Shown here piece by piece: positions 22,262 through 34,100 of a DNA stretch of 64,000 bases (position 1 is the stretch's first letter; each line of letters starts with the position of its first letter). The position numbers were made by a program, and so were the translations under genes. The notes under the pieces are model-generated. The model did not search any database, was not told the DNA's origin, and worked only from the letters and a program-made list of their open reading frames with translations. This DNA is from Dichetophora obliterata (taxonomy: Eukaryota; Arthropoda; Insecta; Diptera; Sciomyzidae): positions 213,046,500 through 213,110,499 of the forward strand of contig OY986439.1 of assembly GCA_963920525.1 (NCBI GenBank). Direction: 5' to 3'.

Positions 22262-23040
22262 CAAAATATGCCATTGATTTTTATTGTCACTTATTGCTTT
22301 GCAAAAAAGCAAACAAAATAAAACATGCACTGCTTCGCGGAGCAGCATCATTTTGCCACACTCATATTAAAAAAAAAATACGCACTCTTTTAATTTTTGG
22401 CATAATTTACGCATTTTTTACTTTAATCTTCACTTTAATAAACACTCCCGAAACGATTTCAATATTAATTATTTAAACGAAAAGTTAAACTACGTCTTTT
22501 TTTTTCATTTTCGAGCCATTCATTATGGCATTCATTTTTTTCACGTATTGCTTTAAAAATAAGCATACAAACTAAAACATGCACTGCTTCGCGGAGCAGC
22601 ACCATTTTGCCACACTCATATTAAAAAAATACGCACTCTTTTCATTTTTGGCATAATTAACGCATTTTTTACTTTAATAAACACTCCCGAAACGATTTTA
22701 ATATTAATTATTTAAACGAAAAGTTAAACTACCGTCGAATTTTATTTTCACTTTCCTGCCATTCATTATGGCATTCATTTTTTCACGTATTGCTTTTAAA
22801 ATAAGCATACAAAATAAAACATGCACTGCTTCGCGGAGCAGCACCATTTTGGCGCACTAATAAAAAAAAATATACGCACTCTTTTACTTTTTATCATAAT
22901 TACCGCATTTTTAACTTTAATCTTAAATTAATTTAATTGTAACACTCCCGAAACGATTTTAAAATTAATTTTTCAAACGAAAACTTAAAATACCGTCGAA
23001 CCCGTCGAATTTTATTTTCACTTTCGTTGCGACAGTTTAA
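22262..23040. repeat. Tandem array, three copies of 240-254 bp with a palindromic core
   Basis: CATGCACTGCTTCGCGGAGC starts at 22324, 22578 and 22820. Each unit then has ATACGCACTCTTTT, ACACTCCCGAAACGATTT and AACGAAAAGTTAAA. The core CTGCTTCGCGGAGCAG folds into a 5-bp GC-rich hairpin. Confidence 0.8.
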
Positions 23041-23259
23041 CATTTAAAAGGGCTGTTTTCACTATGCAAATTCTCGAAGTTTTAAAAGCTTAGATTTGAC
23101 AACTACTAATTAGCGTTAGCGTGAGTATTAAATACAGAAGTTTTTTACTGCTATTGGATTATGGGAGAGATTACGATTGCTATCAATAAAAATTAGAATG
23201 GTGGAAGGAAAAACCGATTGTTCGATTTTCGAGTTATCGATATTTGAAAATAATATTTT

Positions 23260-23830
23260 TCTTTGGTGATCGTTTACTTGTTGATATCCGATTAAGCTGA
23301 AATTTAGCATACATATGTTAGTCCAGTGACAATGCAATATTACGATAACATTTTTGGTCACACCCCCTTTTTCCCCCCACAAATCAATAAAAATGCTATA
23401 TCTCTAAAACTACTAAGCCGATTCAGCTGAAATTTTGGCAGCAAATTTCCTCCGGCAAGACGATAGTTAAGGAATATTTTTGTCACTCCCCCTTTTACCG
23501 CCCACAAATCCATAAAAATGCTGTATCTCTACAACTAAGGGGCTGATTCAGCTAAAATTTAAACAGTAAAGTTTCATCAAACAAAAACTGGGGTTTATGA
23601 AAAACATTTGGCCACACCCCCTTCAACCGCCCACAAATCAATAAAAATGCTATATCTCCAGAACTACGGGGCTGAACTAGCTAAAATTTTGGCAGTTAAT
23701 TTCCTTCAAGTAGAGGATGGTTCAGAAAAAAATGGTCTCACACCCCCTTTTGCCGCCCACAAATAAATAAAAATCCTATATCTTCAAAACTACGGGGCTG
23801 ATTATAAACTGATTATAACTTGCTTCGTTC
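23260..23830. repeat. Tandem array of a 127-bp unit
   Basis: GCTATATCTC-type starts occur at about 23393, 23520, 23647 and 23774. Each unit contains CACCCCCTTTTACCGCCCAC, AATAAAAAT and GCTGAAATTTTGGCAG-like motifs. The same motifs recur at 24880-25045 and in the Helitron region at 36.7-38.1 kb. Confidence 0.8.
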
Positions 23831-23849
23831 ATATATATATATATATATA

Positions 23850-24850
23850 TTAGGGCGGGTCGATTTATTTTTCGACAATTTCCCTATGATTTCCGTATTC
23901 TATGGGTTATTCTATGAAAATTTGCCAAAGGAACCATACCTCTATCGTTAAAATCGAGTCCCCACATTTTGTTGGTAGATTTTTTCCCAAATTGACGTTC
24001 GTATGAAATATTACCTACACGTTCACATCCATAACTCAAAAACTATCGATCGGGTTTAATCGTCGCGTGTTCAAGGCGCGTTGGAAAGGTGAGCTCATTT
24101 TGATCAATTTACAAAAAAAATCTCCAACATTGGTCCAACGGTTCAAAATTTACGGGCATTTTTGTCCAAATTTTGGAGCATTTTTCCATTTTTTTCATGA
24201 TTTTGTCCAATAATATTACTTTCATGGCCATTTTTTTGGCTCAATTTTTTTGACTTAAATGTAGAATGTAGAAGGCGCTATGGCGACGACATTAGAGAGC
24301 CGTACGAAAACACCAAGACTTGAAAGCAAACAAGACTTTCAGAAAAAATAATGTTTTTTTCACATTTTGTCTTTTACTACACTCAAATTGAATATTTTTT
24401 TGATAATAGGTTGATAGATACTTTATTATCTCTTAATTTGAATTTTTGTAGAAAAAAAAATAAAAAGGAAAAAAAAAATCAAAAAGTTGGTTTTATGTGT
24501 TATTTTGTTTTAGCAATATCGCATGAATTAATCAACCGAATTCGATAAATTTGGGCTTAAACTCTTCGTTTTGAATTATAAATTGAATTAAATAATGGAT
24601 TGAGCCAAAAAAATGGCCATGAAAGTAATATTCTTGGACAAAATCATGAAAAAAATGGAAAGATGGTCCAAAACTTGGACAAAAATGCCCGTAACTTTTG
24701 AACTTTTTACCAACAAAAAGTAGGGGACTCGATTTTAACGATAGAGGTATGGTTCCTTCGGCAAATTTTCATGGAATAACCCATAGAATACGGAAATCAT
24801 AGGGAAATTGGTGAATTTTTTCACTCCCTACAAATCGACCCGCCCTAATA
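23850..24850. mobile_element. Long-TIR DNA element in a (TA)n tract
   Basis: The ends TTAGGGCGGGTCGATTT and AAATCGACCCGCCCTAA face each other inside TATATATA. The left arm (to about 24250) and right arm (24597-24850) are complementary through CCTATGATTTCCGTATTCTA, GGTTCCTT-type and CATGGCCATTTTTTTGGC blocks. The right arm lacks about 150 bases present on the left. No transposase was seen. Confidence 0.75.
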
Positions 24851-24869
24851 TATATATATATGTATATAT

Positions 24870-25045
24870 TTTGTATGTATGTATGTCCGTCCAAACTTGC
24901 AAACCATTTTTCGCAATTTTGCATACTTGTTGGTATCCGATTAAGCTGAAATTTAACATACAAATGTAAGTCCGGTGACAATGCACTTTTATAGTAAAAA
25001 TTTTTTGAAACACAGCCCACAAATCATTAAAAATGCTATATATTC
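24870..25045. repeat. Array unit continued beyond the long-TIR element
   Basis: TTGGTATCCGATTAAGCTG and AAGTCCGGTGACAATGCA match the first unit near 23280-23330, showing that the 23.85-kb element interrupts or abuts this repeat family. Confidence 0.6.
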
Positions 25046-25221
25046 ATAAGTTTTGAAAATTAAAGATGTTAATAATAAACCTTTAAGACTAAAAAGTAAA
25101 AAATAAATAAAAAGTAAAAAATTTTTTTTAAAAATAAGCTTTTATTTAAAAAAGACGTGAATTAAAAAGAAATAAATAAATTGAAGTGTCATTTGTCGTA
25201 TATGTATATAGTAGGTACAGA

Positions 25222-25331
25222 ACAAAAAATTAATTCATTGAAAAATTTTCTGTCTGAGCTGGAATTGAACCCGGGCTACCGCGGTTCTTTAGCTTAGGGG
25301 ACACCCACTCTACCCACTGGGCTACGGCTGC
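25222..25331 (-). mobile_element. tRNA-headed SINE, second copy
   Basis: On the - strand the head reads GGCAGCCGTAGCCCAGTGGG (A-box region), with CGGGTTCAATTCC as the B box and CAGCTCAGACAG after it. It aligns with 10963-11090. Confidence 0.72.
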
Positions 25332-25557
25332 CACTTATATAAATTTAGAATTTTTCAAATACATTTATATTTAAAAGCTTGAGGCACCAATGTCCGCGAT
25401 CCGTTATACAGGTTTACTAAACATTATCAGTGGCATTGAATCTTTTAGTAAGCTTACCTGTATATAAACTGCGATCCATACAGGTTTACTATACAATATC
25501 AGTGTCTTAAGCTTTTAAATAAAAATGTATATGAAAAATTCTGAATTTATATAAGTC
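25332..25557. mobile_element. MITE adjoining the SINE
   Basis: The ends ACTTATATAAATTTAGAATT and, on the other strand, ACTTATATAAATTCAGAATT continue pairing to AAAAGCTT, about 48 bases per arm. Inside, ACAGGTTTACTA..ATATCAGTG is repeated in direct orientation. Confidence 0.7.
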
Positions 25558-26144
25558 CTTAGAACTTAGCAATTTACGTACGCTTATATTATGATGATGA
25601 TGAAGATTTGCTGCTAAGTTCTTTCTTTGATTTGAGAAACATTTATCATTTTCACTTAGGAAATAACTGATAAATTGATAATTAATAAGTAAGTGAAATT
25701 CCTTTAAGCTTAATGTAACTATAATAACTTATATTTAGCAGAAAAATACTTACTAATAATTTACCAAGCAATACATGATAAGCAGTTGATGCAAGAGGGC
25801 CCTGCTTAAAGGATATGTTAATTTGCAGCCCTATTCTGGCAAAGTGACAATTGTTACTCAGTATTTTAAAATAATTTTGATTTCACCAAGTGCTGGTAAA
25901 GAAACCGTCGGTTATATCATTAATTGTGAATTTTTCAATTGTGACTACGTTAAAAATACATATAAAATGTTGATTTGAAACATTTCAAATTCAAGATAAC
26001 ATGTTGTTGGTCGGCTGTATCGAGCGTTCGAACGGTCATATACGAGGCTTGTCCTACAATGCATGACAACATGTAGGACCATGTGAACCCCACTATTAGC
26101 AGCTAACCGACACCATAACTTGTCGTTTACTTAAGCACGAATTA

Positions 26145-27303
26145 TAATAGACGTAACGTTATGTTGTCAACTGTCATCATGACGGGACGCAATGTAAGAA
26201 AACCCAACTAGAACTGATGGTCCACATTTGGGTTGCAGCGACGTCGTAGCGTTTATTTTTGTGTCAAAATTAACATGATGTTACGTATTGATTACGTTAC
26301 AGAGACCACTATGATTCGAAAGTGGTGCAACACAATGCCGACGTTGTGTTAGTAAAAATTACTTTGAAGTGACTTATCGCATTTTAGTATACACATTTAT
26401 ATATAAATGCATTACAGAGTTGCCAATTGCAAAAAAAATTAATTTTGTTTACATGTTTTGTTTACATTTTGCAGCCATAAATATAATTATTTTATAATTA
26501 AAATTTATATAATATATAGGAGTACAACATAATCTTAAGTGTTTTTTGATATTATTTGGAGCTAAATGTTGATGGGAAAGAAGATTTTCGGTAAAATAAC
26601 AGCCTAAACTTCTTAAGAATTTAAGAGCAAGCTGAATTCAGAAAATATTGCAACAATTTCATAAATTAATAAAAATTTTTAAATATAATAATTTGCGTCC
26701 ACCATTTTAAATAACTTGGGTCGCAATTCGCTAATTGTTACAAAATGTACATCTTAATGAATGATGAGTGATGCCTACACTTGGGTCGCAATTAGCTAAT
26801 TGTTACAAAATGTACATTTTGATGAATGATGATTGATGCATTTTGTAAAGGTAGCACTTGATAAATCGTTACAACATTCTGTGACCTAGTGGTAAAGTAG
26901 TATCCTAGGAATTTTTACAAACTTTTCCCACAAAATGTTTTCCAAATCAGTATCGCTGCAACGTCGTCGTGTAAAAAATGTGTCTTAAGTAGCCTGTGGT
27001 CGCAAAATTCTACTTGGGGATGTTATAACAATTTTAATAGGCAGTAGCCAGGCAATTGCTTGTCGTAAATAATTACACGTTCCCGAACAAGTTCAATTAA
27101 AACTTCGTCATCCATAGCTGTGGATATATAGAACTATCACATTTACAACAAAAACTCAACAAAAAAGTAGTTTCAACACTACACATTGCACACTAATCGA
27201 ATCTAACCTCAATGTTCAGTTGCTTTTTGACAAGACGTAATTTAAAGCAACGTAGAAATCCAAAATCCACGGGTCTATACGTCCCGTCAGGTTACGTTAC
27301 GTT
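26145..27303. mobile_element. Possible MITE-like element with short TIRs
   Basis: ATTATAATAGACGTAACGTT on the left matches, on the other strand, TTATAATAAACGTAACGTAA at the right, and GACGGGACG is found inside both. It contains a 63-bp tandem duplication at 26716-26842 (TTGGGTCGCAATT.GCTAATT). Confidence 0.45.
26716..26842. repeat. Tandem duplication of 63 bp
   Basis: TTGGGTCGCAATTCGCTAAT, followed by TGTTACAAAATGTACAT and TGAATGATGA, occurs twice in direct succession with few changes. Confidence 0.8.
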
Positions 27304-27771
27304 TATTATAACCACGTTTATCCGGTACGTTAAAGCGCATTCTCGTACATCGTTTAAAAATAAATTCTTGTTTATGCATACTTTCTAAGCGAAAGTTTAA
27401 CTCCGATTTGAAATTCAATTTTATTAAATCGCTTTGAAATTTTCAATACGGTTTGAAGTTCAGTTTATGCAACGGTTTCAATCAAATCGATTTCTTTCAA
27501 ATCGACTTGAAGAGTCGGATAAACGTGGTAAACAAGTGAAAGAACGCACTACTATAATTGGAGCTTTATTCAGCACTTAACTGAACTGAACTGAACATTA
27601 ACTTAAGCCGTAACCGAACATTAAGAAAGAGCTGTTTTGCTAACTGCTGGCTAGAGTTCTGATGAGTGCTTAAACGGACATTTAGAAAGCGGCCCTTAAT
27701 ATTGCATATACAATTTTAAAAGTGCTCCTCAGCTTAACTCAATTTAAAATTAAATTTCATGTAACAGCAAA

Positions 27772-27811
27772 ATCGATATATTTTCATTGTGGCGCCCTCT
27801 GGTCGTCAGTC
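27772..27811 (+). promoter_or_regulatory. Putative hec core promoter with Inr and CTCF/CGATA-like motifs
   Basis: An initiator match TCAGTC lies at 27806-27811, giving a putative start at 27808, with a TATATT-like stretch about 31 bases upstream. Immediately before the Inr, 27792-27805 read on the - strand is CGACCAGAGGGCGC, which agrees with the CTCF consensus CCASYAGRKGGCRS at all but one position. CGATA (27773-27777) and TATCG (27825-27829) match the BEAF-32/DREF core. A 5' leader of about 160 bases would follow. This is motif reading only. Confidence 0.38.
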
Positions 27812-27967
27812 AACTCGCGTTTGTTATCGGTGTGCTGCTAACCTTAAATATTTGTTTGCCAAAAATTTATGAAGTTTTTTGTTTAAATCGGCGTTATGTT
27901 GTGTTAAATTTTTATAAAAACCAGTAAATATATTAAAAATTAAAGTAGAAATAAACTTTTTGCAACC

Positions 27968-28174
27968 ATGTGTTATACCGATACGATGCAATTGAATAAA
28001 ACGCAAATGTTTGCAAAAATCCGCGCCGGTCTACCAGAGGAGCGCCAACAGACGCTAAGCATACTTGAGTGCAAATATGATTTACTCTATGCACGGGATT
28101 CACTAGAATGCAGTCTGTTGGTGCTTAATTGGCGAGCAATTCAATTAAATGGTCTTGCATCAGTCAAATATCAG
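27968..28174 (+). CDS. hec: hec exon 1 (start codon, residues 1-69)
   Basis: The exon opens with ATG in the context CAACCATG, a good fly start context, and ends at a strong donor (CAG/GTGAGT) in phase 0. It encodes 69 residues rich in Leu and charged residues (for example LPEERQQTL). Its base composition is less AT-rich than its surroundings, which suggests coding. No hydrophobic signal sequence is seen at the N-terminus. Assignment to this gene rests on phase match and strand, across a 12.2-kb intron. A different upstream exon remains possible. Confidence 0.68.
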
Positions 28175-31100
28175 GTGAGTGAGTGAGTGACAGAGGAGCG
28201 CTTCCCGTTGCCATGTGTCTTGTTTTTCTTATTGGCGTGGCAGAAAACTAAACTTGTAGAAACCAGGCAACAGTTGGACCTACTGTATCGTTTGAATAAG
28301 GGAAAGGCTAACACCAGAGCATGGTAAAGGAATTAGGTGAATTTAGGACCATATTGTACTTCTCTCGATACCTTTAACTAGCGGATGAAGTAGCAGATTT
28401 GTAGTAGTAAAGACGACTAGAGGTAAACTATGACTAGTTCGCATTTATATATGAAGCACGCTTTAACATGCTAAATATTAAAAAGCCAACATGATTTTAA
28501 TTGTAAGCATTTTAGATCCAGTAAGTTTGAAGAAGACAGACTAGACATTAGAAAGCATATTAATATCTTCTAGCTGTTAATAGATATCAAGATCTACCTA
28601 TATAGCAAAATCATCTCATTGAAATCATGATTTCAATATATCCAAACTTGAAAGGGATGCAAGACCTTAAGATGAAAGTTGAATACAAAAGTTCGGTCAA
28701 ATTTTAAGCCATTAAAATTTCAATGCAGTTCAGATTAAAATAAAATATACATAGTTATAGCAGAAGTTTAGACACGTTACAATCATTTGCATATTTTTGC
28801 TCATATTTTGATACAGTGACAGTGTTGCCAGGTGTCTTTCACCATTTACCCCTAGATTGGATTTCAAATACCCCAAAAATGCCCCTAAAATTTTTTTTAT
28901 ACGCGGTATTGCACGCCCAACGACGATAAGCTTGTTGTAGTTTTGCTGGAGCACTTGGAATGTAAGCAGTTAAAAAAAACTAAAGAAAAAGGATTCAGTT
29001 AATCTAACCAAACATATAAGTTCTTAACAAAAATGTAGATTTGCTTAACAATATTTTGCCCTAAACCGCGGTTTTGTATGGGACATATTTCACCATAAAA
29101 TTATTTTTAAAAATAAAAGATATTTGGTGAACTATGCGGATAACTACGATTTTAAAGCCAAATTAAGATAAAGGTATTACAAATTAAGTTCAATGTATTA
29201 TTGTTGAGTTTCTTAGGACCAATATTTCAGTACGAGTTTAAACTCTAGTCAGATTAAACTCACTAAAATTTTACGTTTAAACTCGGTTTAGGCAAAAAAG
29301 AAACACATTCTTGATCATTTAAGTTAATTTAACTTCAACGAATGCTAAAATATCTAGTTAAACCGAGTTTAAACGTATAATTTTGGTGAGTTAACCTCAG
29401 TTTAATCTGACTAGAGTTTAAACTCGCACGGAAAAATTGGCCCTTAGTTTGTTAATTTCTAAAAGCAGCACACATATTATTAGGAGTGTTCACATTTCAA
29501 ATCGTTTGTCAAATACAATAAAACAAAGTGAAATTTCCGTGGAATTCCTATGGATTTGTTCCTTTGTTCTATTCGATTTGACAAACGATTTGATGAAGGT
29601 GAACAGGGCAATTGTACAGAAAATGCTCTACCATTCATTTTACTTTCATGTGTTCCCCCTCGCTTGTATTTCTTTTGCATCACGGACTACTATTTACTCG
29701 CTTATCAGTAACAGAAACACTGGTTTTCGCAAGAGTGAGTATTTTTGTATGAAATACTGTGACGTCAGAAAAAATTACCATTTGTCGCAATACTTACAGA
29801 AACGAGCTACTGCTTTGTTCTTTAAATTCAAATTCCAAGGAATTACATGTTGATTTATCGTTGCTTGACCAACGATTTGACGAAATATTTGATAATGTGT
29901 ACCCAGGTTTTCTTTCATGAACGTTATCTTTAATTGTGGTTTACTTTTTCTCCATGAAACAATTACAAGGTAAGCTCAGATTAGAGAAGAGTCTGATGAC
30001 AGTTGAGCTGGATGCCGAAGTCAGCTGTTCGAATTAGTCCCTAGTAGTTGTTGATGTTGCGAAAGGCTTCAACCAATACAGAACAACATTTTAAAATATT
30101 GGTGAAAGATTTGTTTTAAATATCGTTTTTATGTCGTTTAAAAAATTTGGTATGACTTTTTTTATTAGTGTGCTGATACACATCATAAATATTAATTTTT
30201 ATTTTTTTTAATAATAATATCTTCATGTTTTTGTCTATTGAAGTACGATGCGGCTCTTTAGAAGGTTTTGAAAATATTAATGTGGCTCTTATTGGCCTCA
30301 TTCGTGCCCACTAAGGCCTTATTTTTCTAAATTACTTTTCTTAAGATGGATGGCTGAAAAATCCTTCCTTTTGATGTAAAAACAATAAAAATAACAATAG
30401 CAATAAAAATAAATTGTAAGTAATCGGAAATTATTTACCCGACCGTCAAAGCGATTTAAATTTGAAATTGAAAAACATATCAACATTTTTTGACTCGATT
30501 GTTTGCACATAAAACCTTATTTTGTGCCTAAAACTGGAATGCACTTTGTTTGTTATTTAATTGTCCCTAAAAATGAGATGTAAAACTTAACAATCGGATA
30601 AAAATTGCTAGAGTTGTGATATTTTACTTTTTGAAAAAATGTCTTTTTTACTTGTAGTAAAAAAAAAATCTTAAAAATTCATTTTTGAAAACTTTGCAAT
30701 AAAATGCTGTTGAAATGTTTTCTGAAAAACATTTAATTCAAATACAAAAAATTATGTGATTACGTTGAATAACTTGGTCGTTAGGAAATTTTTAACTAGA
30801 AGTGTAACTTTCTGTAAATTTCGAACTTGGGTATTTTTACGAAAAAAATCCTAAAAAATCCAAAAATGCGGAATTTAAAAAAGTACTTAACGGGTGACTC
30901 TGGCATAGTCTTAAGCTGTTTTTTGCAAAAAACTACAAAAACCAAAATTCAGATGAAAAAGTTGTAGCTGTTGAAACTTTATTTTTTTTTTAAAAATTCT
31001 CAAAGTTCCTGTTTTTGGCATTTCAAACACAAAAAAAAAAATCATAAAAAATCGATAAACTATTCTTCGCATTCAAAATGACTTTGAATTTTTAAAAAAT

Positions 31101-34100
31101 ATTTTAGATATTCCTTAAAAAAATGTAATTCCAGGACTGCCAACATATCAGACCCTGATTTTAGGATAAAAATTATTCAAAATACCCAAAAATTAACAAT
31201 AGTCACTTTTGGTTTTTACTTTAATTTTATTAGAGTAAAATACCAAACTTAATTTAAAATCTCCATAAAACAACGCAATTCAATATGCCTTCCGATGTTT
31301 CACAGTGAACATTACTCTGTGATTAACTTTGCATGAGTTAATAAGAAACTGCCAAGTTTTCTTTGTAGAAGTACGCCTTATTCAAACCTTATCCAAAGAG
31401 GCTTAGAGCTAAATTTCCAAAGAAATATTTTCATAGAATAGTTTAAATCTATGCCGAAAAGTTTCAAAAAGGACCGTTATTAAATAGCATTACGGGGTTA
31501 AAATATTCACAAAAAAACTTACCTTAAATTTGTTACTATAGGTTTTTTAGCACAATAATTATGTCAAAGGCATAAATTAGTTATTTCCTACCATTTATGT
31601 TGGCATTTTGTTAAATCTAGTGTTAGTTTATAACCCACATTAAAAATGACTATGCCATAAACTTCTGTCTTCATACAAATGTCTTCATACACGTAAACGT
31701 AAGGTCTTTCTTTTGTCTTCTCTATCAGAATAGTTATGTTGATCGAAGTCATTTTGAAAATTTCCCAACAGTAGTGTTATTTTTGCCCAGTGTTTATTAT
31801 GAGTGTTTATATATAATGTAATCTGAATATTATGGCCTTAACCTAGTATCAGTTCTTAATGTGTGATGAAAGCTTAGAGTTAAATTTAATATAAGGCAGT
31901 TTTTAAATCTGTTAAGTCAAATAAAGCGAAATGAGCCAAAAGTAATGGCAAAGTGCCAACAAATATGAATTTCATATTTGAGTTTAAAAAGTTTCTAAAG
32001 TGTTTTTTGATCAAGCTTAAAAAAGCTTTAAAGTTATTCATTGTTGGATAGCTTAGTCTCAAAGAAAAGAAGTGAAAAGAAAATAAAGTGTCAAGCATTA
32101 CAAAAAAAAAGTTTTCAAGCCATTATTACAAAATCTCTGTATGCTTACTTACTTTTACAAGTAAGTACTAATTTTTTCAAAAATTGATAAGAAAATCGCT
32201 GAGGCTTAAAAATGCATTAAAGCTTTGCTTGAGATGAATTTAATATGAGTTTAAGATTTTCAAGTTTAAATTCGATTTAAATGTGATTTAAAACTTTGCA
32301 ATATTCCATTTAAAGCCACTTGAAATTGCAAAGAATTTTACTGTGTTAAAATAATGTACATTTTTAAAGATTTCGTTGCAAATAAATGAACTTAAATATA
32401 ATCAGCCTAACCAAAAAACATTTAAATGTCGACTCTAAATTTAGTGTAAGCTTTTTGACAACAATTTCTATAGAAATAATGTCAGAAAAGCTCACACTAA
32501 ATCTAGAGTCGTCATTAATATGTTTTTTGGTTAGGCTTGAATGTCTTTCTTTTTTTTTCTTTTTTTTTATCGCAATTTTTTAGCCTTTCTTTCACGTTTA
32601 TTCAAACTACACGCCTTTGAAATATTTGTTTTAGGCATTGAACTCTGAAAGAGTAACATATTGTATTCGTGCTGGTTTTGTAGAAAAATAATACAGCGAA
32701 TTCCGGTTATTTAAGAGGATAAAACGATCTGCAGCTTAACCCATTAATGGTCACTACCAGAACCCGTTGAGTTTAACTTTTGAAATTTTCAGCATAAATT
32801 TTGTGTTAATATAAGACGAAAAAATCTGAAGTTTAAAAAAAAGTCAAAGGATTTGGGTATGGCGAAGCGTATGATCATAAACTCATAAAGGGTCTGTAAG
32901 TGGAGAATAAAAGAAACTTTAAAAATTAGAAAAATTATTTTCATTTCACAGCATAGGCGTTCAACTTGAACGAATGCACTTTTTTAATTATATTTTCTTT
33001 TTCCTTGATGTTTATAAAAGAAAATAACTCACCTGAGTGGCATTTTTCAGTTTTTTTAAATACTACACGAACTGGCGCGAAAAAGCAAAAAAAACAAAGG
33101 TGTACTTGTCAATTTTATAACTTTTTTGGAAAAAGCCTAATTTTAGTTTTCTCATACTATTGGAAGCAAAAGCTTTACAGTGGCTGCGGATTTTTGAGGA
33201 ATTTTTGCAAAATGCTTGTATCGCGCATGATTTATCATACGTTGCCATTAATGAGTTAATGTTTAAGGGTATCACTGGGAGTCTTAAAAAAGAAGAGGTT
33301 TCCCACATTTTGCAAGTTTAGAGTTAAGATTACTTCGTTGGTAATCTGCTTCAGTGGCAAAATTTAAAGCAACACTGACAAGAAGAGTTCTGACAAGAGC
33401 AAACAGAGGAAAATATATGATTTTCAATATAAAAAAAATAATATAAATAAAAAATGAAAATGTATTGTAGGTATTGCTCTTGCTTTTGCTTTTGTATTGT
33501 ATAGCAAAATTTTAAATATATATGGAAAGAACTAATTTTAAAAACTTATAATTTAAGCTTATGCTTTAAGCTGTAAATTAAAATTCCCTAAAGAGAAATT
33601 TTATGGGAAATTTAACTTTCACTGCTCTACACTTTTTTAACAATAATTATTTTTATGTTATTTTAAATCAATTTTCTTAAAAAATACTCATTACTTTAAA
33701 AAGCTGAACAAATCATAAATAAAAGTTGTCATTAAATTAAGCTTTAAATTTAAGAAAAAAAGTTTAATTTACTGCGAACTTTTAGCTTATATTTGTTCAA
33801 CATACATTTGCAATATTTAAAAAAATCTAAAAAAATTTTGGTTTAACAAACATTTAAGCTAGTTTAAGACATTTAACAGCTGCACTAAAAAATAACTAAA
33901 GCAGAAAACACATTTGCATTGAGTTATTATAGCTTTAAATCATAGGAAATTTTAATTTTTATGATCTGCACAGTCTTAATAACTTTTTTAAAGTTATCTG
34001 AAAACAAATAACTTCATTTAACACAATTAAAGCTAGTTCAAAAACCCAGCTAAGCAGAATGAAACTAAATCGAATTTAAGAACAAAACATTATTTGAGCT

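Noticed and set aside
22262..23040. CRISPR-like array of repeats with spacers
   Set aside because: Units are 240-254 bp and similar throughout, in a eukaryotic genome. This is a tandem satellite, not a CRISPR.
28823..28840. hAT left tip CAGTGTTGCCAGGTGTC
   Set aside because: No partner tip with a matching 8-bp flank was found within intron 1.
29437..29853. 138-residue + frame and overlapping 67-residue - frame
   Set aside because: Both run over MITE hairpin arms. They have no motifs and no splice or start context.
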